NCBI GenBank assembly: GCA_025355595.1
Contig: JANXZI010000614.1
Location: 1 to 8,481, forward strand
DNA: 8,481 nucleotides
Direction of reading: 5' to 3'
Source: Spartobacteria bacterium
Lineage (GTDB): Bacteria; Verrucomicrobiota; Verrucomicrobiia; Chthoniobacterales; Chthoniobacteraceae
The notes under the pieces are model-generated. The model was not told the DNA's origin. It made no database searches and saw only the letters and a list, made by a program, of their open reading frames with translations. Made by a program: the position numbers and the translations under genes. Positions within the stretch are counted from its first letter, which is position 1; every line of letters begins with the position of its first letter. This document shows, one piece after another, positions 1-6,445 of this stretch.

Positions 1-156
1 ACCCGCGCCGCCGCCAAACTCCTCATCTTCGATTACATCGAGACCTTCTACAACCCGCACCGCCGCCACAGCGCCCTCGGCTACCGCTCTCCGCTCCAGT
101 TCGAAAAACAAAGGTTCCCCAAAAACCATCCACCGCTAACCTCCACTGCAAAATAA
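1..156 (+). CDS. IS3-family transposase (OrfB, rve/DDE integrase), C-terminal end only
   Basis: This frame is open from the first base and stops at TAA 154-156, giving the last 51 residues of a protein whose start lies left of the window. The run FDYIETFYNPHRRHSALGY followed by SP-x-x-FE is the hallmark C-terminus of IS3-family OrfB transposases, the DDE integrases that cut and join IS ends. The catalytic D, D and E residues lie upstream of this segment and cannot be checked, so I cannot say whether the element is active. The tail after the SPLQFE motif is short and ends in TSTAK. The stop sits about 10 bases before a probable IS terminal repeat, as expected for an intact right end. Family recognition is firm; the subgroup is not determined. 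Confidence 0.93.
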   Translation, partial: TRAAAKLLIFDYIETFYNPHRRHSALGYRSPLQFEKQRFPKNHPPLTSTAK

Positions 157-164
157 CCATTAGC

Positions 165-191
165 CCTGTCCGCTTTTTCGAAGACAGATCA
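165..191. repeat. Probable right terminal inverted repeat of the IS3-family element
   Basis: The sequence contains TGTCCGCTTTTTCGAAGACA (167-186) and then GATCA, ending at 191. Read on the minus strand it begins TGATCTGTCTTCG, the style of IS3-family terminal repeats (TGA at the outer tip, then an A-run before a GC block). The left copy is outside the window, so the repeat cannot be paired here. The outer boundary could be off by a few bases. Confidence 0.6.
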
Positions 192-498
192 CATCATCCA
201 CCAGCCATGGTTGAGTGGACTGCGGAGGCGAGGGGGCCGTCCGCAGTTGGAAAATCGGGGCTAGGAAGACTGGCGCGGGTCGGTTCTCCCTGGCAGCATA
301 CGCCCTCTTTTTCCCTTCTCTCTCCAACGACTGTCTCCATGAGTTCCGAACCTGCCAGCAGACTGGGATGCGCCGAGTCCCGCCGGACGCTCGCGCTGAA
401 CCGGAGCGGCTTTGTGAAGGCGGGCTGCCCCGGCATGGCGGGTCTCTCGCTGCCGGGCCTTCGCCGTGCGGGACTCCGCCGCGGAACTTGAACGAATC
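192..498. other. Gene-free spacer between the IS end and the haem/toroid gene
   Basis: I see no supportable gene on either strand in these 307 bases; the open frames lack family resemblance and a plausible start. The spacer contains an 8-base perfect inverted repeat (219-226 with 240-247, loop GGCGAGGGGGCCG) with no T-run after it. It also has a 23-base pyrimidine-only tract (303-325) and a 7-base inverted repeat (429-435 with 451-457) about 40 bases before the next start codon. No convincing -35/-10 pair stands out. The region may be a dispersed intergenic repeat or a promoter region separated from its former upstream neighbour by the IS; neither can be proved here. Confidence 0.5.
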
Positions 499-1566
499 AT
501 GATGAAATCCCCCGTGTTGCATTTGCTCCGCATCGTCGGCTGCCTCGCCGTCCTCTCCGCCACGGTGGTCTCGGGCGCGGCAGGCGAAGCCGACATCGCG
601 CCGGGCACGGAGGCGATCCGCGCCGCGGTGGAAAAGTCGCTGCCGCTGCTGACGGCGGGTGCGCGCGGCTCGATGGAAAAGCGCGAGCAGTGTTTCACCT
701 GCCACAATCAGGGCCTGCCCATCATGGCGCTGTCCACGGCGCAGTCGCGCGGGATCGGGATTGACGCGGAGGAATTGCAAAAGCAGGTCAAATTTACGGC
801 TGACTTCCTGGCGAACAACCGGGCGAATTACCTCGCGGGCAAAGGCCAGGGCGGGCAGTCCGATACGGCGGGCTACGCGCTGTGGGCGCTTGAGAACGGT
901 GGCTGGAAGCCTGATGCGACGACCTCCGCGGTGACTGAATACCTGCTGCTCTGGCAGAAGGATCTCAATCATTGGAGCCCGCAGTCGCGCCGCCCGCCGA
1001 CGGAGCAGAGCCTGTTCACCTCCTCGCACGCGGCACTGCGCGGGCTGGTGACATTTGGCACGGCGGAACAGCGCGAGCGCATCGGCCAGCGCGTCGCCCA
1101 AGTCCGCGCGTGGCTGCTCAAGACTCCGGCGGAGGATCACGAGGATCGCGTGTTCCGCCTGCGCGCATTGCGTGTGGCGGGCGCCACGGACGCGGATATC
1201 CACAAGGCCGCGCAGGAAGTGATCCGGACGCAGCGCGCGGATGGCGGCTGGGCGCAACTCGCCGATCTGGAGAGCGACGCTTACGCGACGGGCACCGCAT
1301 TGGTCGCGCTTCACCAGACCGGAGGACTCGCCACGAGCAACGAGGCCTATCGCAGGGGCCTCCGCTTACTGCTCGCCCAGCAGCTGGAAGACGGCTCGTG
1401 GCATGTGCAGACGCGCAGCAAGCCGATCCAGTCCTACTTCGAATCCGGCTACCCGCACGGCAAGGATCAGTTCATCTCGATCAGCGCCGCGAGTTGGGCG
1501 ACGACGGCGCTCGCGCTGGCCTTGCCTGCGCCCGTGCAGCCTGCCGCCGGACCGGCGAGGAATTGA
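499..1566 (+). CDS. Secreted c-type haem protein with squalene-cyclase/prenyltransferase-like toroid repeats
   Basis: The product has 355 residues. Residues 1-28 form a signal peptide (hydrophobic core about 9-25, likely cut near VSGAAG). A single CFTCH at residues 65-69 is a CxxCH site for covalent haem attachment, which requires export to the periplasm. The rest resembles the terpenoid-cyclase alpha/alpha toroid: GYALWALENGGW near residue 125, QW-type motifs QRADGGW (245-251) and QLEDGSW (295-301), and a DAYATGTALVAL helix from residue 260. The DxDD acid motif of squalene-hopene cyclases is not present; the comparable position reads ESDAYATG. A cyclase reaction is therefore unlikely and an electron-transfer or binding role is more plausible (inference). 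Proteins of this type are frequent in Planctomycetes and Verrucomicrobia and have no settled function. I chose ATG 499 because the frame's earlier GTG at 466 would add 11 polar residues before the signal peptide; ATG 502 is equally possible. There is only a weak GGAA at 483-486 as ribosome binding site. Confidence 0.85.
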   Translation: MMKSPVLHLLRIVGCLAVLSATVVSGAAGEADIAPGTEAIRAAVEKSLPLLTAGARGSMEKREQCFTCHNQGLPIMALSTAQSRGIGIDAEELQKQVKFTADFLANNRANYLAGKGQGGQSDTAGYALWALENGGWKPDATTSAVTEYLLLWQKDLNHWSPQSRRPPTEQSLFTSSHAALRGLVTFGTAEQRERIGQRVAQVRAWLLKTPAEDHEDRVFRLRALRVAGATDADIHKAAQEVIRTQRADGGWAQLADLESDAYATGTALVALHQTGGLATSNEAYRRGLRLLLAQQLEDGSWHVQTRSKPIQSYFESGYPHGKDQFISISAASWATTALALALPAPVQPAAGPARN

Positions 1567-1731
1567 TCGCGTAATCGCCGGAATCTGCCGCGCGACGGCG
1601 CTGATCTTTGACGGAAAGTTTTACCGGCGCGCGCGTTCGGCGCTGGCCCATCGCTGCGCCTCCGCTAGTCTCGCCCGCTCTCAGCTTGCATTCCCCTGCC
1701 CCGCGCATCGCCTTTCCAAAACTGTATCCGC
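1567..1731 (+). promoter_or_regulatory. Intergenic gap likely holding the promoter of the three-gene unit
   Basis: This is the only sizeable gap before the three closely packed genes, so a promoter for them is expected here. The candidates are poor. TTGACG at 1608-1613 resembles a -35 box but has no good -10 at 16-18 bases. TAGTCT at 1666-1671 resembles a -10 box, with only a weak CTGGCC at 17 bases upstream. No T-run terminator for the preceding gene and no clear operator palindrome were seen. The call rests mainly on position. Confidence 0.25.
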
Positions 1732-3702
1732 ATGGCCAGAAATTCGTTCGGAAAAATTGTCTTCATCGTGCTCGTCATGATCGCCGCGGCCTCGGCGGAA
1801 AAACCTCCGGCACACGCCCTGCGTGATTTTCGCCGCGTGGTGATCGCGGATGATGCGCTGCCCGTGCAGAAGGCGGCAGCCGAGGAACTGGCGAAATACG
1901 CCGGCCAGATTTGTGCGCAGAAAGTCGAAGTGATCCCGCTGGGTAAATTCTCTGTGGACGCAACCGGACTGAGCTTCTTTGTCGGTGATGGTGCGGCAAC
2001 GCGTGCGCTCGGAAAATCGCCTGCGCCGTGGAAGACCGAGGAGTGGATGCTGCACTCGGTGCCCGGCGGTCTCGTCATCGGCGGAGACGACGGCGCGGGC
2101 GACGCATGGTCTGCGCTGACTCACGCAGGCTCGATGCTCGCCGTGTACACGCTGCTGGATGATCACCTCGGCGTGCGCTGGTTCTGGCCCGGTGAATTCG
2201 GCGAACATGTGCCGGTGAATCCCGACGCGACGGTGCCTGCGCTCGACGTGCGGCGCACGCCGGCATTCGAGATTCGCTCCATCCAGCTCGGCTACTTCGG
2301 CTATCACACGAAGGCATTCGGCGACGCAGCGAGGAAGTGGGCGCGGCGCTCGCGGCTCGCGTGGGTGCGGTCGGCGGTGTTCGGGCACGCGTGGGATGCG
2401 GCGTTCGATTTGCGGAAGGGCGAAATTTTCAAGCAACACCCCGAGTGGTTCGCGCTCGTAAATGGCCAACGCCAGCCGCCCCAGATGTGTACGACGAATC
2501 CCGACGTGATCGCACGCATGGTCGAGCACGTGCTGCACGGGAAGCAGGACATTATGAACATCTCGCCGAGCGACGGCGGCGGCTTCTGTGAATGCGAGAG
2601 GTGTCGCGCGCTCGATGTGCCCGGCGTGCTCGCCTACGACAAGAAGCACGTCCAGCTCAGCGACCGCATTTTCACGTATGCAAACGAGGTCGCGCGTCGC
2701 GTGCGCGAGAAAAATCCGGCGAAGGGCTGCGGCATGTTTGCCTACACTTTTTACAATAGTCCGCCGGTGAAAATCGCGAAGCTGGAACCGAATCTGTATC
2801 TTTCGTTTGTCTTTCAAAGTGCCGCTCATCGCGACCCGGAGAACCTGCGCGAGTGGCGCGAGTCGGTCGCGGGCTGGCAGAAGCTCGGGGCGAAGATGGT
2901 CGTGCGGGAAGGATGGGGAAACCACTACTACCACGACCTGCCATTCCTTCATCCGCAGCAGATCATCGCGAACCTCGCCGAGGCGCACCGACTCGGGTTC
3001 GTCGCGGCGTACGGCGAGGGCAGCAAATCGTTCGCGACGCAGGCGCCCAATTTCTGGGCGCTGACGCGCATGATGTGGGATCCGTCGCGCGACACGGCCA
3101 CCGTGATGCGCGAGTTCCACACCTCGGCTTACGGTCCGGTCGCAGCGGAGATGGAAGCATACTTTGAAACGTACAGCCGTGCGCTGGACGCGAACTGGCC
3201 GAAGCGCGATCGCCATGTGGACGCGACCGGCATCGCCTACGCGAATGTGATCGGCGCGTGGGGCCGTCTGCTCCCGCGCGAGACGATCGAGGAGGCCGAG
3301 CGGCATCTGCGCGAGGCGGAGAAAAAGGCGCCCACCGGCGAATATGCGGGTCGCGTGGCGTTCCACCGCTTCGGCCAGGACTATACGCGCGTGATGCTCG
3401 GCCTGCTCGACGCCTACCGCCGGCTCGCGGAACTCGGAGTGAAGCTCGACACCTTTTCCACCGTCGTGAAAGAGCGACGCGAGGCACCCGCCGAGCGCGA
3501 TGCGCTGCTGCGCGAGGCCTTCGATCTCGGCGAGCGCCGGGAGACGATGCTGCTCGCGCACCGCGACTGGGCGGGGCCGGACGAAGGGCTCTACGCTTTC
3601 ACGAACGACGCAAAGATCCGCCAATGGCACTCCGCTATGAAGAAGGCGCTCGGCAACGACACGCCCTCGCGCCTGACGAAAGCCACACTCACAAAACCAT
3701 GA
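1732..3702 (+). CDS. DUF4838-domain exported protein, glycoside-hydrolase-like
   Basis: The product has 656 residues. Residues 1-22 form a signal peptide ending ASA before EKPP, so it is exported. Residues about 30-165 form an alpha/beta N-terminal domain of the kind that precedes GH20 and GH67 barrels (QKAAAEELAKY, then VIGGDD and AVYTLLDDHLGVRWFWPGE at 138-155). Residues about 175-450 are the DUF4838 core, recognised by ISPSDGGGFCECERC (277-291; Cys 286, 288, 291), EGWGNHYYHDLPFLHP and AYGEGSKSF. The last 200 residues are mostly helical. DUF4838 proteins are common in Verrucomicrobia, Planctomycetes and Bacteroidetes near carbohydrate-active genes and are distantly related to alpha-glucuronidase-type hydrolases; the reaction is not established. 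Asp281 and Glu429 sit in conserved-looking motifs and could be catalytic or sugar-binding (inference). No Shine-Dalgarno precedes ATG 1732; the start is chosen because the signal peptide begins there. The stop overlaps the next start as ATGA. Confidence 0.9.
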   Translation: MARNSFGKIVFIVLVMIAAASAEKPPAHALRDFRRVVIADDALPVQKAAAEELAKYAGQICAQKVEVIPLGKFSVDATGLSFFVGDGAATRALGKSPAPWKTEEWMLHSVPGGLVIGGDDGAGDAWSALTHAGSMLAVYTLLDDHLGVRWFWPGEFGEHVPVNPDATVPALDVRRTPAFEIRSIQLGYFGYHTKAFGDAARKWARRSRLAWVRSAVFGHAWDAAFDLRKGEIFKQHPEWFALVNGQRQPPQMCTTNPDVIARMVEHVLHGKQDIMNISPSDGGGFCECERCRALDVPGVLAYDKKHVQLSDRIFTYANEVARRVREKNPAKGCGMFAYTFYNSPPVKIAKLEPNLYLSFVFQSAAHRDPENLREWRESVAGWQKLGAKMVVREGWGNHYYHDLPFLHPQQIIANLAEAHRLGFVAAYGEGSKSFATQAPNFWALTRMMWDPSRDTATVMREFHTSAYGPVAAEMEAYFETYSRALDANWPKRDRHVDATGIAYANVIGAWGRLLPRETIEEAERHLREAEKKAPTGEYAGRVAFHRFGQDYTRVMLGLLDAYRRLAELGVKLDTFSTVVKERREAPAERDALLREAFDLGERRETMLLAHRDWAGPDEGLYAFTNDAKIRQWHSAMKKALGNDTPSRLTKATLTKP

Positions 3703-6386
3703 TCCCCCTCCACTTTGCATTTCTTCCCTGCGCGTTACTCATCGCGGGCACGCTCCACGCGCAGGATCAGGTGGACCTCGCCGACAAGACGGCGCGCGGT
3801 TCCAGCGCGGTGGCGAAGCTGACATTCCGCATCCGCGTCGTGAAGGCGGTGCCCGAGCAATCCGTCGTGCGCGTCGCGTGGCGTCACGGTGGCGAGGGGC
3901 TCGGAGGGACTGTGGTGAAGGGTGCATTCACCTCGGAGGCGCAGGTGCTCGACATTCCGCTCCATGCGTGGAGCGCGTGGGTGCCTGTCGCCGGTGTCAT
4001 CGGAAATGTGCGCGGTTTCGGCTTTGCGACGATCGTCGTGAATTCCCCGCCAGTCGGCAGCGCGAAGGTGCCGAAGCCCGGCCCGCCGCTCTCGGAGACG
4101 ACGGTCGAGTTTGAATTTGCGGAGTCCGGCAAGGTCTTCAAAAAATTCATTGAGACTGCACCGAAAGGCGCGACGGTCGGCTTTGCCTTTCCCGGCGCGG
4201 CGCTCGGCGAGAAGGTGAATCCGGAGTTCATCGCGCAGCTCACCGGTCTCAGCGGACACGCACGCGCGCGGCGCGAGGGGCTGGAGAAACTTTTCCCCGA
4301 CCCTGCGCCGATGCCGAAACTCTTCGGCGTGATCGGCCACCTCGGTGGCTACGGTGAAGGCCCCGCGACAGGGCTTGGCGGCAGCTCCGGCTTCGGCGTG
4401 CGCCATTGCAATCCCGAGATCCTCGCTGACGAATGCCGCACGCTGCGGCTGCTCGGTATCAACGGCATGACTGACTCCGTGCGCCTCGCGGAAGCTGCGG
4501 GTTTTGGCAAAGAGTTCCGCCGCATTTTCTGGGGCCCGCCGGGATCCGGCGAGCCGATGGGACTGCTGACGAAGGGCGCAAGGAAAGACGAGAAGCCGGA
4601 TTCGTGTCCGTTCGATCCACGGCTCAAGCCGCTGATGAACGAATCCATCCTGACGGCCATCGCCAAACATCACGATGCGGGCGCGAGCGAATCGTGGGCG
4701 CTGTGGGATGACGAGATCGGCGTGTTTGCCAAGGATCACATTATCCGCTGCGAGCGCTGCGCGGAGCAGTTCCGCGAATACCTGCGCGCGAACAAAGTGC
4801 CGCTCGCCGAAGTCGGCTGCGCAAAATGGGAAGAGGTGAAGCCATTCGACATCTGGCTTTCCGCTGACAAAAAAGTGAAAGGCGGATCGAGCATGGCCCC
4901 CGCCCCATCTGGCGCAGCCGACGCCATGCGGTACTACTGGACGTTCCGCTTCATGACGCACGCCACGGCGCAGGTTTTCCCCGAGGCTGCGAAGGAATTC
5001 GCGGTCGCAAACATCTCACTCTACGCGATGCAGGGGCCGACGCCGAGCTGGGACGGATCGAGCCTCGACTGGCACGAGTTCTACGATCACGAGGCGAACA
5101 CCGCGATGGTCTTCGAGACCTCGAACCGCGACGCGCAGGTGTGGCAGCTCGAGTCCTATCTCGGCGACATCGCGCGCGGCATCGCGACACGCCACGGGAT
5201 GAAAATGGGCTGCCTCGTGAAGCCGCACCGCGGCGCTCCGGCGCAGCGCATGCTCTCGGTGGTCGCACGCGGAGTCACCGCGCTGGAGTGGTACACGTAC
5301 GGCCCCGACTACTCGAAGGGCGACAGCTTCTCGCAGCGCCCCGACCTGCTGGAGGAAGTCGCGCGCGCCACGCGATTGCTCGGCGCTGGCGAGGATCATC
5401 TCTACGGAGCGAAGTGGGCGGCGCAGCCGGAGGTCGCCTTCGTGTCGCCCCGCTCGTCGGAAATTTGGGGCAAGGCTTCGGAACTCAACGTGACCGCGTT
5501 TGAAAATGCCAAGTGGGTCTGGCTCGCACTCACGCACGCGCACATCCCGATGGACATCCTCAGTGAGCAGCAGCTCGCCGAGGGAAAACTCGATCGCTAC
5601 AAGGCCATCTACATCATCGGTCCGAATCTCCGCCGCGACGCCGCGGCGAAAGTCGAACAATGGGTGAACGCCGGCGGCACCCTTTTCACCGACACGCTCG
5701 GCCTCTCGCGCGACGAGGCCAACCAGCCCGCGACCGCCATCGCTCCGATGCTCGGCCTTTCGGATCGCAAATTGGAATCGTGGGGCAGCGTGACCGGCTA
5801 TCGCGCCGCGGGACTGAAGCCGCTCACCGAGACGGATGCACCCGCGCACGCCGCATTCACGATGGGCGGAGTCACGCTCCAGGCGGGCATCTCGCGCGAG
5901 CCGCTCGTGAGCAAGACCGCGGAGGTTCTCGCGACATTTGCCGACGGGAAACCCGCGCTGATTCGCCATGTGCATGGAAAGGGCGAGGTGTTCGTCGCCG
6001 GTTTCTGGAGCGGCCTCACCTACTCGGCAAAGGTGCGCCGCGCGGCCTTCAACATGCGTGCGGACTTCGATGCAAACATCCGCAATCTGATCGCCGCGCC
6101 CGCACTAAAGAAACATGTCTCGCAGCCCGTCCAGCCCGAAGACCCGCTCGTCGAAGCCGTGCTGCTGAACAAGGACGGCAAGCGCTCCGTGGCGCTGATG
6201 AACTGGGCCTACCGGCGCGCCGGAACCACGAGCGAACTTGACCCGGTGAAGGCGCTTCGCATCAGCCTCGCCGGAGCCGGTGAGGTGAAGTCCGTGCGCT
6301 CGCTGACGCACGGCCCGCTGAAAATCACCGGCAACGCCGTGGTGCTGCCCTCCCTCCACGCCATCGATCTCCTCCTCATCGAATGA
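3699..6386 (+). CDS. Large exported GH42-like protein with barrel and beta-galactosidase-trimerisation-like domain, family unknown
   Basis: The product has 895 residues. The frame is open from much further upstream, but ATG 3699 gives a textbook signal peptide (cut after LHA, residue 21) and overlaps the previous stop as ATGA. Residues about 25-165 are beta-rich with no recognised family. Residues about 205-560 look like a TIM-barrel hydrolase. They include WALWDDEIG (333-341), then IRCERCAEQFREYL (349-362), a Cys-x-x-Cys knuckle like those in GH42-related proteins, then MVFETSNRD (470-478) and WYTYGPDY (531-538). Residues about 570-790 resemble the glutamine-amidotransferase-like trimerisation domain of GH42 beta-galactosidases (YKAIYIIGPNL, then WVNAGGTLFTDT, then GKGEVFVAGFWSGLTY). 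A C-terminal beta domain follows (LLNKDGKRSVALMNWAYR). Glu339 and Glu473 are candidate acid/base and nucleophile by position only. It probably cleaves or binds a glycan outside the cytoplasm; I cannot assign a named GH family. Confidence 0.88.
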   Translation: MIPLHFAFLPCALLIAGTLHAQDQVDLADKTARGSSAVAKLTFRIRVVKAVPEQSVVRVAWRHGGEGLGGTVVKGAFTSEAQVLDIPLHAWSAWVPVAGVIGNVRGFGFATIVVNSPPVGSAKVPKPGPPLSETTVEFEFAESGKVFKKFIETAPKGATVGFAFPGAALGEKVNPEFIAQLTGLSGHARARREGLEKLFPDPAPMPKLFGVIGHLGGYGEGPATGLGGSSGFGVRHCNPEILADECRTLRLLGINGMTDSVRLAEAAGFGKEFRRIFWGPPGSGEPMGLLTKGARKDEKPDSCPFDPRLKPLMNESILTAIAKHHDAGASESWALWDDEIGVFAKDHIIRCERCAEQFREYLRANKVPLAEVGCAKWEEVKPFDIWLSADKKVKGGSSMAPAPSGAADAMRYYWTFRFMTHATAQVFPEAAKEFAVANISLYAMQGPTPSWDGSSLDWHEFYDHEANTAMVFETSNRDAQVWQLESYLGDIARGIATRHGMKMGCLVKPHRGAPAQRMLSVVARGVTALEWYTYGPDYSKGDSFSQRPDLLEEVARATRLLGAGEDHLYGAKWAAQPEVAFVSPRSSEIWGKASELNVTAFENAKWVWLALTHAHIPMDILSEQQLAEGKLDRYKAIYIIGPNLRRDAAAKVEQWVNAGGTLFTDTLGLSRDEANQPATAIAPMLGLSDRKLESWGSVTGYRAAGLKPLTETDAPAHAAFTMGGVTLQAGISREPLVSKTAEVLATFADGKPALIRHVHGKGEVFVAGFWSGLTYSAKVRRAAFNMRADFDANIRNLIAAPALKKHVSQPVQPEDPLVEAVLLNKDGKRSVALMNWAYRRAGTTSELDPVKALRISLAGAGEVKSVRSLTHGPLKITGNAVVLPSLHAIDLLLIE

Positions 6387-6445
6387 CCGCAAACCACGCA
6401 TTCCATCCGGCAATGCTGTCGAAAAAATCACCCACCCTCTTTCCC

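Larger units (their letters stand above)
1..191 (+). mobile_element. Right end of an IS3-family insertion sequence (partial)
   Basis: The segment combines the 3' end of an IS3-type transposase gene with a short tail ending in TCA at 189-191. IS3-family elements usually begin TGA and end TCA. The right boundary at about 191 is inferred from this and from the typical terminal-repeat look of the last 25 bases. The left end and any target-site duplication are outside the window. The element reads toward the haem/toroid gene that starts 308 bases further on. Confidence 0.75.

Noticed and set aside
160..1314. A 384-residue minus-strand open frame opposite the spacer and the haem/toroid gene
   Set aside because: The composition is Arg/Ala-rich with no domain, it runs through the IS end, and it is opposite a gene with clear CxxCH and QW motifs.
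1576..1600. Possible terminator hairpin after the haem/toroid gene (CGCCG with CGGCG)
   Set aside because: The stem is only 5 bases and no T-run follows, so it is not better than chance in such GC-rich DNA.
3258..3698. Upstream extension of the 895-residue protein's frame inside the DUF4838 gene
   Set aside because: The translated extension is Arg-rich, without family resemblance, and would bury the signal peptide that begins at ATG 3699.
1681..3720. A 679-residue open frame on the minus strand covering the whole DUF4838 gene
   Set aside because: It mirrors the GC-rich codon pattern of the + strand gene, is rich in Arg, His and Ala without any recognisable domain, and the + strand product has a signal peptide and family motifs.
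3735..4961. A 408-residue minus-strand open frame opposite the 895-residue gene
   Set aside because: It is a shadow of the GC-rich coding strand, with no signal peptide, domain or plausible start context.
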